Shown here in pieces: positions 1 to 5,567 of a stretch of 7,815 bases of DNA. Location: NCBI GenBank assembly GCA_013214975.1, contig JABSPR010000022.1, positions 1 to 7,815 on the forward strand. The letters are read 5' to 3'. This DNA comes from Flavobacteriales bacterium (GTDB taxonomy: Bacteria > Bacteroidota > Bacteroidia > DT-38). The notes beneath the pieces are model-generated. The model saw nothing but the letters and a program-made list of their open reading frames with translations. It was not told the origin of the DNA and searched no databases. The position numbers and the translations under genes were made by a program. Position 1 is the stretch's first letter. Every line of letters begins with the position of its first letter.

Positions 1-729
1 ATCTCCAGTATTATAGCCAACCTCAATATTGAATGGATCCTGTAAATCAAAATCAGAAGTAATTCCTATATCCTCTTTTAGAGCAAATACAATTTGTTCT
101 TTAAGTGTAATCTTACTTGCTTTCTTCCCAAACCTTCCAATATAATAGCCATTGCTATCTACATGGTGGCTTTCCAAAACAAATGCTTCCTTTGGACTCA
201 CATAATTAGGTCTTCCAGATATCCCATCACCATTGGCATCATAAGGGTCGGCAAATCGCAGAAGAGTAGTATCATGTACGGATGATAAGAAACCCAAACC
301 TGCTATAATTGGCGGTACCCTGAATGAACTCACTGTTGCAGCGCTAGGAATAGATTCTTCCAAATAATTCATTACCGATTTACCTTGTAGTTGTGGTCCT
401 CCTAATGAATCTAAATAGTCAAAACGACCATTATCCCATCTTCCGAATCGCACAACAATTGAAGAAAAATGCCCTTTCCCATCTCCAACATGACAGCCTT
501 CACATGACGCTTGAACATACACTGGTCCTAGTCCTTCTTCTTCAGAAAACACATGTGCAAATTGCGCATCACCTACTAAATGAGACATCATTTGTGCGTT
601 GTTTAGCCCTTCTAACGGCTCCGCTATCATCTCATTACTATTTGGTGCTTCCGGAACCATCTTGGAACAACTTGAAAATGAGGTAGCGATTACCACACCC
701 AAAAAGAAACACAATCTCGTTTTTATCAT
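1..729 (-). CDS. Di-heme oxidoreductase (DUF1111/DHOR family) lipoprotein, N-terminal part
   Basis: The start codon is at 727-729 and the frame stays open for 243 codons to the left window edge, so the C-terminus is missing. Residues 1-21 form a lipoprotein signal (basic MIKTR, hydrophobic core, SFSSC with lipid Cys21), so the protein should be exported and membrane-anchored. A c-type heme motif C76-E-G-C79-H80 follows GLGPVYVQAS and is followed by VGDGKG. Further family marks are RVPPIIAGLG (137-146), an Asp/Asn-rich calcium-like loop D164-ANGDGISGR (164-173) and GRFGKKA (198-204), where many relatives have Trp at the first Lys. Family members have a second CXXCH in the C-terminal half, which would lie outside this window. 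The name thiol oxidoreductase is sometimes used, but the natural substrate is unclear. In Bacteroidota and Proteobacteria such genes often sit beside imelysin-like or iron-uptake genes, which fits the divergent metalloregulator here. Family assignment is firm; physiological role is inferred. Confidence 0.9.
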   Translation of the reverse strand, partial: MIKTRLCFFLGVVIATSFSSCSKMVPEAPNSNEMIAEPLEGLNNAQMMSHLVGDAQFAHVFSEEEGLGPVYVQASCEGCHVGDGKGHFSSIVVRFGRWDNGRFDYLDSLGGPQLQGKSVMNYLEESIPSAATVSSFRVPPIIAGLGFLSSVHDTTLLRFADPYDANGDGISGRPNYVSPKEAFVLESHHVDSNGYYIGRFGKKASKITLKEQIVFALKEDIGITSDFDLQDPFNIEVGYNTGD

Positions 730-733
730 GTCA

Positions 734-741
734 CAAAAATA
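734..741 (-). promoter_or_regulatory. Candidate -7 box for the di-heme oxidoreductase gene
   Basis: On the minus strand the sequence reads TATTTTTG, an exact match to the Bacteroidota -7 consensus TAnnTTTG. There is no clear TTG at -33; a T-run occupies that place. The box ends only four bases before the ATG at 729, so transcription would begin at or next to the start codon, giving a leaderless message. That makes the call uncertain. The palindrome at 745-764 would fall between the -7 and -33 elements, where a bound repressor would block polymerase. Confidence 0.35.
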
Positions 742-744
742 TAT

Positions 745-764
745 TTTTTAGACAAGCCTAAAAA
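745..764. promoter_or_regulatory. Palindromic DtxR/MntR-box-like operator
   Basis: TTTTTAGACAAGCCTAAAAA is a 20-base inverted repeat in which 8 of the 10 base pairs are complementary; the exceptions are 752/757 and the central pair 754/755. The right arm GCCTAAAA resembles the half site of DtxR, IdeR, SirR and MntR operators (TTAGG...CCTAA). It lies in the divergent gap between a DtxR-family regulator gene and the di-heme oxidoreductase gene, the expected place for autoregulation. It is just upstream of the rightward promoter and overlaps the leftward one. Binding by the neighbouring regulator is inferred from motif and position. Confidence 0.6.
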
Positions 765-770
765 TTATTT

Positions 771-793
771 TAAACATTTTCTAAAAATATTTA
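771..793. repeat. AT-rich inverted repeat upstream of the metalloregulator gene
   Basis: A 23-base imperfect palindrome centred on position 782, with 9 of 11 pairs matched (mismatches 775/789 and 781/783). Its right end touches the -7 box at 792-799. It could be a second, weaker operator. Because it consists almost only of A and T, chance symmetry in a promoter is a real alternative. Confidence 0.35.
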
Positions 794-799
794 TCTTTG
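792..799 (+). promoter_or_regulatory. Candidate -7 box of the metalloregulator-ZIP-smpB operon
   Basis: TATCTTTG is an exact match to the Bacteroidota -7 consensus TAnnTTTG. A T-run at about 768-771 is in the place of the -33 element, but there is no clean TTG. Transcription would start near position 806, leaving about nine bases before the ATG at 815. The box overlaps a possible TTG start at 797, which argues against that codon being the true start. Confidence 0.5.
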
Positions 800-814
800 G
801 TTAAAATTAAAGGC

Positions 815-1480
815 ATGCAGAATACGCAAACCGTAGAAGATTACTTAAAAGCTATATATAAGCTTAGCGCTATTGAAACGGATGGAGTTTCTACTAACTC
901 ATTGGCTAAGTCCATGGAGACCAAGGCTTCTTCTGTTACCGATATGGTTAAGAAGCTGGCGCAAAAAGAGTTAGCTAACCATATTAAATACCAAGGTGTT
1001 AGCTTAACACCTAAAGGCGAAACCATTGCTTTGAATATTATTAGAAAGCATAGGTTATGGGAAAGCTTCTTGGTAAATAAATTGAACTTTCAATGGGACG
1101 AAATACACGAGATAGCCGAGCAACTTGAGCACGTATCTTCTGATAAACTCACAAATAAACTCGATAAATTTTTAGGCTTTCCAAAGAGCGATCCTCATGG
1201 GGATCCCATACCAGATATTAATGGGAAGATGCATAAAACACGAGATGTACGATTATCCGACCTTCTTAAGGGAGATCAAGGAATCATTACAGGAGTACTA
1301 GACTCATCAAAATCTTTTCTCGGATTCATGGAGGAGAACAAGTTAAAACTAGGCAGTTCAATTACTGTAGAGGATCTCTATGAATTTGACGATTCCATTA
1401 TAGTTAAAGTGAATGGATCACAAAAAACAACACTTTCAAAATACGTTTCTAACAACCTAAATATCAAAACAAATGATTGA
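815..1480 (+). CDS. DtxR/MntR-family metal-dependent transcriptional regulator
   Basis: A 221-residue metal-activated DNA-binding repressor. I chose ATG 815 because the protein then begins MQNTQTVEDYLKAIY, as is typical of the family; an in-frame TTG at 797 would lie inside the predicted -7 box. The order is winged helix-turn-helix (about 6-70, with SSVTDMVKKL as recognition helix), dimerisation and metal-binding domain (about 71-140, ending SDPHGDPIPD), and a C-terminal FeoA/SH3-like domain (about 145-218). Numbering coincides with that of Corynebacterium DtxR: H79, E83, H98, E105 and H106 are all present. At the two positions that distinguish MntR from DtxR, it has Asp9 (DtxR Met10) and Glu102 (DtxR Cys102), the MntR-like choice, which suggests a response to Mn(II). 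The MntR residue Glu11 corresponds to Lys12 here. Its stop overlaps the transporter start by 8 bases, implying translational coupling. The operator at 745-764 suggests autoregulation. Family is certain; metal preference is inferred. Confidence 0.93.
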   Translation: MQNTQTVEDYLKAIYKLSAIETDGVSTNSLAKSMETKASSVTDMVKKLAQKELANHIKYQGVSLTPKGETIALNIIRKHRLWESFLVNKLNFQWDEIHEIAEQLEHVSSDKLTNKLDKFLGFPKSDPHGDPIPDINGKMHKTRDVRLSDLLKGDQGIITGVLDSSKSFLGFMEENKLKLGSSITVEDLYEFDDSIIVKVNGSQKTTLSKYVSNNLNIKTND

Positions 1481-2306
1481 AGAATTTAAAGTTTTCATTG
1501 AAAGTTTCGAAAGCCCGATAATGCAAGCACTAATTGCAGGGTTATTTACATGGGGATTAACAGCTGCTGGAGCTTCACTAGTATTCTTTTTCAAAACTAT
1601 GCATCGTCAGCTTTTAGACGGCGCTTTGGGATTTACAGGCGGAGTAATGATAGCTGCCAGTTTTTGGTCTTTACTAGCGCCTTGTATAGAAATGTCGGAA
1701 AGCCGATTTGACCCAGGAATGGAATGGATACCCGCAGCGATAGGCTTTAGCGCCGGGGCTATCTTCTTATTTATCTTAGATAAAATTCTCCCCCACCTCC
1801 ATATCAACTTTAAGCGTAGTGAAGCCGAGGGCCCTAAGTCTTCTTGGCATAGAACAACCTTACTTGTTCTCGCAATAACCATTCACAACATCCCAGAAGG
1901 ATTAGCGGTAGGAGTATTATTTGGTGGTGTGGCTGCAGGGTTTGATGGTGCAACTCTTGGTGGAGCAATTGCGCTAGCAATCGGAATTGGAATTCAGAAC
2001 TTCCCTGAAGGTCTGGCGGTATCTATGCCATTAAGAAGGCAAGGCGTAAGTAGATTTAAAAGCTTTTGGTATGGTCAGTTATCAGCCATTGTAGAACCTA
2101 TTGCTGCGGTTATAGGTGCTTGGGCAGTACTTACATTCGAACCTATATTACCTTACGCTTTGGCTTTCGCAGCTGGCGCAATGATCTTTGTAGTTGTTGA
2201 AGAAGTGATACCGGAAACGCAACGCGACAAATATGCAGACACCGCCTCTATAGGCCTCATTTTCGGTTTTGTAGTTATGATGGTATTAGACGTTGCTCTG
2301 GGTTAA
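1473..2306 (+). CDS. ZIP-family metal transporter, GufA-like
   Basis: A 277-residue inner-membrane protein with about eight hydrophobic segments, moving divalent metals (Zn, Fe or Mn) into the cytoplasm. The ZIP signature is clear: HNIPEGLAVG in TM4 (138-147) and QNFPEGLAVS in TM5 (175-184), with Glu208 in TM6. By comparison with the Bordetella ZIP structure, H138, E142, Q175 and E179 should form metal site M1, and N139, N176 and E208 contribute to site M2; the Asp of the Bordetella protein at site M2 is Asn176 here. The loop before TM4 has H108 and H110, a short form of the His-rich loop. ATG 1473 overlaps the end of the regulator gene by 8 bases. Pairing with an MntR-like regulator suggests that manganese or iron is a physiological substrate; sequence alone cannot decide this. 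Confidence 0.93.
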   Translation: MIEEFKVFIESFESPIMQALIAGLFTWGLTAAGASLVFFFKTMHRQLLDGALGFTGGVMIAASFWSLLAPCIEMSESRFDPGMEWIPAAIGFSAGAIFLFILDKILPHLHINFKRSEAEGPKSSWHRTTLLVLAITIHNIPEGLAVGVLFGGVAAGFDGATLGGAIALAIGIGIQNFPEGLAVSMPLRRQGVSRFKSFWYGQLSAIVEPIAAVIGAWAVLTFEPILPYALAFAAGAMIFVVVEEVIPETQRDKYADTASIGLIFGFVVMMVLDVALG

Positions 2307-2330
2307 TAAAAGACCTAAATTTGAATCGCG

Positions 2331-2783
2331 ATGAGCGATGCAATAAACATAAAGAACAAAAAGGCTAATTTTCTATTCGAACTGAGCGACAATATAGTCG
2401 CCGGAATTCAATTATTGGGCTCAGAAATAAAGTCGATTCGTAATAATAAAGCGAGTATAAAAGAAGCATACTGCACTTTCGTTGGCAACGAACTAGTTAT
2501 TCGTAACATGCACATCTCAGAGTACAAACAGGCTACATATAATAACCATGAGCCCAAAAGAGATCGAACACTACTACTAAATAGAATAGAGCTTAAGAAG
2601 TTAAGTGGAAAGGTTAGAACAAAGGGGTTTACAATTATACCTGTAAGACTTTTTATAAACAAAAACGGCTTAGCCAAAATGGAGATTGCTCTTGGAAGAG
2701 GTAAAAACGTATTCGACAAACGACAAGACCTCAAAGCCAAAGACGACAAACGAGAAATGGATCGTCTTAAAAAGGAACATTAA
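2331..2783 (+). CDS. smpB: SsrA-binding protein SmpB
   Basis: A 150-residue cytoplasmic protein that binds tmRNA and delivers it to stalled ribosomes in trans-translation. Family marks run the full length: IKNKKANFLFEL (7-18), GIQLLGSEIKSIR (25-37), NMHISEY (59-65), NHEPKRDRTLLL (72-83), KGFTIIPVRLF (98-108) and LGRGKNVFDKR (121-131), followed by the basic C-terminal tail that enters the mRNA channel. Length is normal for the family. It starts 24 bases after the ZIP transporter stop with no obvious promoter between, so it is probably co-transcribed with the metal genes. The tmRNA gene (ssrA) is not in this window. The hairpin at 2805-2834 follows the stop codon. Confidence 0.97.
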   Translation: MSDAINIKNKKANFLFELSDNIVAGIQLLGSEIKSIRNNKASIKEAYCTFVGNELVIRNMHISEYKQATYNNHEPKRDRTLLLNRIELKKLSGKVRTKGFTIIPVRLFINKNGLAKMEIALGRGKNVFDKRQDLKAKDDKREMDRLKKEH

Positions 2784-2804
2784 TCCACTTGATAACAAAG
2801 CATA

Positions 2805-2834
2805 AAAAAGGCCCCTATTACTAGAGGCCTTTTT
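2805..2834. terminator. Bidirectional rho-independent terminator between smpB and the converging lipoprotein gene
   Basis: A hairpin of twelve base pairs with one C-A mismatch (2814/2825) and a TTAC loop (2818-2821). The GC core is GGCC pairing with GGCC (2810-2813 with 2826-2829). It is flanked by AAAAA on the left and TTTTT on the right, so both strands give a stem followed by a U-run. It sits 21 bases after the smpB stop and 19 bases after the end of the converging gene, so it can serve both. Confidence 0.88.
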
Positions 2835-2853
2835 CACTTTCATTATCGACTGA

Positions 2854-3687
2854 TTAACTAGCCTTCCCAGCTTTCTTATCCGTTTTCTTCCAAGTAGAAA
2901 AAACCGTTGTGCCACTAATCGTTGTGTTTGTAGTTTCTGTAGAGAAGCCTTCTTGTTTAGTACTACAATCACCATTTTCTTGTTTGTGAAATAAACCGTC
3001 GGTAATTATGGTTATATCACTCGGATTAGTTGTAACCATTTCCAACTTCAACTTATCCTTTTCTAATTCTGTAATTGTGCCATAAAATAAATCCCCAGCA
3101 GATATAATATCGGTTTTACCTTTTCCACCCATCCATATCCAATATCCAGTTTCCGTATGTGTATCCCATTCTTCTATTTCATCATCGTAGTTAATAGTAA
3201 TCCTGTCCTCTCCCTGCCAATCATCATAATCATGAATCATCTGAGTTCTTTTGGTAGTTGTTACCAACTCATAGGTTCCATCATCAAAAATGGTCATAAC
3301 TGCAGTAAACTGTTTCTTATATGCATAATTATCATGCTCTGTTTTTTCACTATTCTCTGCAAACCAATCACAAACAACAAAATCATCTACTTCTTTAAAT
3401 GATGCTGTTTCAACTAATTGTTCATTATTAAAATTAATAACGACTCCTTCAGAGTAAATAGATGAATCCACGCTTTCAAAAGTATCTTCAGAGGAATCTC
3501 CATTTACACTATTAACAGTAGATTTTACATAATTAACTCGTGTAGATTCATTTCTAGACTGAAGTGTCCATTCACCCTCTATCCTTCTATTTCTAGTAAT
3601 ATTACTCTTCTCGCAAGAAGAAAATAAACTTGATCCTATAAAAAGAAGAAGTCCTAATTTGATAATGCTTGTCTTCATAAATTTCAT
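2854..3687 (-). CDS. Uncharacterised lipoprotein, lipocalin-like start
   Basis: A 277-residue protein that I cannot assign to a named family. Residues 1-25 form a lipoprotein signal (KTSIIKLGLLLFIGSSLFSSC, lipid Cys25). ATG 3687 gives MKFMKTS; the ATG at residue 4 (3678) is an equally possible start. After the lipid anchor comes RRIEGEWTLQS, a Gly-x-Trp start seen in lipocalin-like beta-barrel lipoproteins of Bacteroidota. The body is rich in Asp, Glu, Thr and Tyr with alternating beta-strand patterns, such as TAVMTIFDDGTYELVTTTKR and GYWIWMGGKGKTDII. Cys104 and Cys239 are the only cysteines in the mature body. The tail is basic (WKKTDKKAGKAS). It lies 86 bases downstream of pcm on the same strand and ends at the shared terminator. 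A small-molecule-binding role would be a guess. Confidence 0.8.
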   Translation of the reverse strand: MKFMKTSIIKLGLLLFIGSSLFSSCEKSNITRNRRIEGEWTLQSRNESTRVNYVKSTVNSVNGDSSEDTFESVDSSIYSEGVVINFNNEQLVETASFKEVDDFVVCDWFAENSEKTEHDNYAYKKQFTAVMTIFDDGTYELVTTTKRTQMIHDYDDWQGEDRITINYDDEIEEWDTHTETGYWIWMGGKGKTDIISAGDLFYGTITELEKDKLKLEMVTTNPSDITIITDGLFHKQENGDCSTKQEGFSTETTNTTISGTTVFSTWKKTDKKAGKAS

Positions 3688-3724
3688 ATTTGATTAATTG
3701 AGAATACTATTCCCGCTAACGGCA

Positions 3725-3732
3725 TAAATATA
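3725..3732 (-). promoter_or_regulatory. Weak candidate -7 box for the lipoprotein gene
   Basis: On the minus strand TATATTTA matches the Bacteroidota -7 consensus TAnnTTTG at five of its six fixed positions, with a TTC 19 bases upstream in place of the -33 TTG. It lies in the 86-base gap after pcm, and would give a leader of about 30 bases. If real, the lipoprotein gene has its own promoter; otherwise it is read through from pcm. The match is weak and the gap is AT-rich. Confidence 0.22.
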
Positions 3733-3773
3733 CAATTAATTGCCCCTTATAGAATTGTAAATAATAGTTGAAA

Positions 3774-4412
3774 TCAGACTTTTTCTTTCAAGAATGGAAC
3801 AAATTTAAAATCTCCATGTTCTACTTCTTCAAAATTATTTTCGTCAATCTTAATAAGGGATATCATCTTTTGCGAATCATCTCCTCCAACAGGAACAACA
3901 AGCATTCCGCCAATTTTTACTTGGTCTTTCAAATCTTCTGGAACATAAGGTGCACCGGCTGTAACCAATATTTTATCGAACGGTGCAAAAGCTGGAAGTC
4001 CTTTATAACCATCGCCATAAAAGCATTTAGCCTTTTGGCCCATATTGGCGAGCAATCCCTTTGTCTTAGTAAATAAAGCCTTTTGTCGTTCTATGGTAAA
4101 CACTTTAGCACCTAACTGAAGCAATACGCATGTTTGATAGCCCGATCCCGTTCCTATTTCCAAAATCTTATCGCCTCTCTTTACATTCAATAGTTGAGAT
4201 TGAAAAGCTACGGTATATGGATGTGAAATGGTTTGTCCTTCTCCAATTGGGAAAGCTTTGTCTTCGTATGCGAAGTTGATAAACACGTTATCTAGAAACT
4301 GATGTCTTGGCACATTATTAATAGCTTCCAGAACTGCTTCCGAAGTAATTCCCTTTTCTCTAATCTCCTCTACTAGCTGCTTCCGAAGCCCTTTATGCTT
4401 AAATGTATCCAA
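3774..4412 (-). CDS. pcm: Protein-L-isoaspartate O-methyltransferase
   Basis: A 212-residue cytoplasmic enzyme that uses S-adenosylmethionine to methylate isoaspartyl residues in damaged proteins, starting their repair. It has an N-terminal family segment (VPRHQFLD, 34-41; IGEGQTISHPYTVAFQ, 56-71, the substrate-binding region with Ser63), the SAM-binding loop ILEIGTGSGYQT (83-94), an acidic residue after beta strand 2 (Glu108), GDG (133-135), the post-motif ILVTAGAP (148-155), and GDFKFVPFL near the end (200-208). The start appears to be TTG at 4412: an in-frame TAG lies four codons upstream with no ATG between, and MDTFKHKGLRKQL aligns with relatives' N-termini. The next in-frame ATG is far inside the conserved domain. 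It is divergent from the oxidoreductase gene at 4529. Confidence 0.95.
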   Translation of the reverse strand: MDTFKHKGLRKQLVEEIREKGITSEAVLEAINNVPRHQFLDNVFINFAYEDKAFPIGEGQTISHPYTVAFQSQLLNVKRGDKILEIGTGSGYQTCVLLQLGAKVFTIERQKALFTKTKGLLANMGQKAKCFYGDGYKGLPAFAPFDKILVTAGAPYVPEDLKDQVKIGGMLVVPVGGDDSQKMISLIKIDENNFEEVEHGDFKFVPFLKEKV

Positions 4413-4431
4413 CTTTGAAATCTATTTTTCA

Positions 4432-4439
4432 CAAAGCTA
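4432..4439 (-). promoter_or_regulatory. Candidate -7 box for pcm
   Basis: On the minus strand TAGCTTTG is an exact match to TAnnTTTG; a TTA about 21 bases upstream is a weak -33. Transcription would begin near 4425, leaving about 12 bases before the TTG start codon at 4412. It lies in the 116-base divergent gap (4413-4528). Confidence 0.42.
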
Positions 4440-4481
4440 CACAATCGATTTCTGGAATTATAAGAATTGCTTCCATTATTA

Positions 4482-4512
4482 TTGCTATGCCTTGTAAAAA
4501 ATATTTTCTTTG
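4482..4512 (+). promoter_or_regulatory. Candidate promoter of the oxidoreductase-lipoprotein-sugar transferase operon
   Basis: TTG at 4482-4484 and TTTCTTTG at 4505-4512 are separated by 20 bases, a good fit to the Bacteroidota TTG / TAnnTTTG pattern with one mismatch in the -7 box. Transcription would begin near 4518, about ten bases before ATG 4529. This supports the start at 4529 over an in-frame ATG at 4403, which would lie upstream of the promoter. Confidence 0.42.
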
Positions 4513-4528
4513 TAAAAAACTACGCACT

Positions 4529-5539
4529 ATGTATAACATTGGAGTTCTCGGAGCAGGCCATCTCGGACAGATTCACTTGAAGCTTTTAAAAGAGATTAAA
4601 GAATATAACGTTATCGGGTTTTACGATCCAGATGAGGAGAAAAGCAAAGCTGCTGCCAAGAAGTTTAAGCTCAAAGCATTCGACTCTGTCGATGAATTAA
4701 TTGCTGCGTCTGATATAATAGATATTGTTACTCCTACTCTATCTCATTATGACTGTGCAGTGAAAGCCTTACGAGCATCTAAACATTGTTTTATTGAAAA
4801 GCCTATTACCAATACAGTTCAAGAAGCCAAAGAATTAATAGATCTAACAAGCGAGGCAAATGTTAAAGTTCAAATTGGACATGTGGAAAGATACAATCCT
4901 GCCTTTATTGCGGCTAAACCATTTTGTTCCGAGCCAATGTTTATTGAGGCTCATCGCTTAGCAAAATTTAACCCTCGAGGTACAGATGTTTCTGTTGTAC
5001 TTGATTTAATGATACACGATATCGACATTATTCTGAGCATCGTTAAATCCAATATAAAACGAATAAGTGCAAGTGGTGTGGCCGTAATTAGCGAAACTCC
5101 AGATATTACGAATGCTAGAATCGAATTCGCTAATGGTTGTGTAGCAAATCTAACAGCCAGCAGAATGTCATTAAAGAACATGCGTAAAACAAGATTCTTT
5201 CAACGAGATGCTTACATTTCTGTCGATTTTCTCAAAAAAAAGGCAAGTGTTGTTAGTATGAGCGAGCCTGACAATAACTTTAATCCACTTTCAATGAAAA
5301 TTGAAGTAGGTAAAAATAGAGAGGAGAAGCAAATAAACTTCAACAGTCCAAAGATTAAAAACACGAACGCGATTAAGGATGAGCTGGAAGACTTTTTGGA
5401 TGCAATAAAAAACGACACAGAACCTTTGGTAACAATCGATGACGGTTACGCTGCACTTGACGTTGCAACTACAATTATTGAACTAATAAAAAAATCTCCT
5501 GATTTCGAAATAGAAGAAAATAACAATCAAGAGAATTAA
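4529..5539 (+). CDS. Gfo/Idh/MocA-family NAD(P)-dependent oxidoreductase
   Basis: A 336-residue cytoplasmic dehydrogenase, probably acting on a sugar or nucleotide sugar. ATG 4529 is chosen because the Rossmann fold begins at once (YNIGVLGAGHLGQIH, nucleotide loop G8-A-G10-H-L-G13). The in-frame ATG at 4403 would add 42 residues without family resemblance and overlap the start of pcm. Other marks are IDIVTPTLSHYDCA (64-77), the E90-K91-P92 motif that positions cofactor and substrate, GHVERYNPA (117-125), and the catalytic-type D159-x3-H163 in LDLMIHDID. The C-terminal alpha/beta domain ends in a charged, Asn-rich tail (327-336). The same GHVERYNPA-type enzymes include UDP-GlcNAc 3-dehydrogenases such as GnnA, but the substrate cannot be read from sequence. 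It is followed 28 bases later by a lipoprotein gene and then a sugar-phosphate transferase, which points to surface glycan synthesis. Confidence 0.92.
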   Translation: MYNIGVLGAGHLGQIHLKLLKEIKEYNVIGFYDPDEEKSKAAAKKFKLKAFDSVDELIAASDIIDIVTPTLSHYDCAVKALRASKHCFIEKPITNTVQEAKELIDLTSEANVKVQIGHVERYNPAFIAAKPFCSEPMFIEAHRLAKFNPRGTDVSVVLDLMIHDIDIILSIVKSNIKRISASGVAVISETPDITNARIEFANGCVANLTASRMSLKNMRKTRFFQRDAYISVDFLKKKASVVSMSEPDNNFNPLSMKIEVGKNREEKQINFNSPKIKNTNAIKDELEDFLDAIKNDTEPLVTIDDGYAALDVATTIIELIKKSPDFEIEENNNQEN

Positions 5540-5567
5540 GCGTTGCAACTTACCAGCTATTATAAAC

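Noticed and set aside
393..686. Plus-strand open frame of 97 codons
   Set aside because: It lies entirely antisense to the well-supported di-heme oxidoreductase gene and resembles no protein family.
797..814. TTG start at 797 for the metalloregulator, adding MVKIKG
   Set aside because: The codon lies inside an exact TAnnTTTG -7 box, and ATG 815 gives the usual family N-terminus and DtxR-matching residue numbers.
2670..2975. Minus-strand open frame of 101 codons spanning the smpB end and terminator
   Set aside because: It runs through the terminator hairpin and overlaps two real genes in the wrong frame or strand.
3157..3402. Plus-strand open frame of 81 codons with hydrophobic sequence
   Set aside because: It is antisense to the uncharacterised lipoprotein gene; hydrophobicity arises from reading Asp/Glu/Tyr codons backwards.
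4403..4528. A 42-residue N-terminal extension of the Gfo/Idh/MocA oxidoreductase starting at ATG 4403
   Set aside because: The extension has no Rossmann-fold character, overlaps the start of pcm on the other strand and would begin upstream of the likely promoter; ATG 4529 starts the nucleotide-binding fold directly.
5461..5550. Ten-base direct repeat CGTTGCAACT at 5461-5470 and 5541-5550
   Set aside because: One copy is inside coding sequence, there are only two copies, and the length is compatible with chance; no mobile-element or operator features accompany it.
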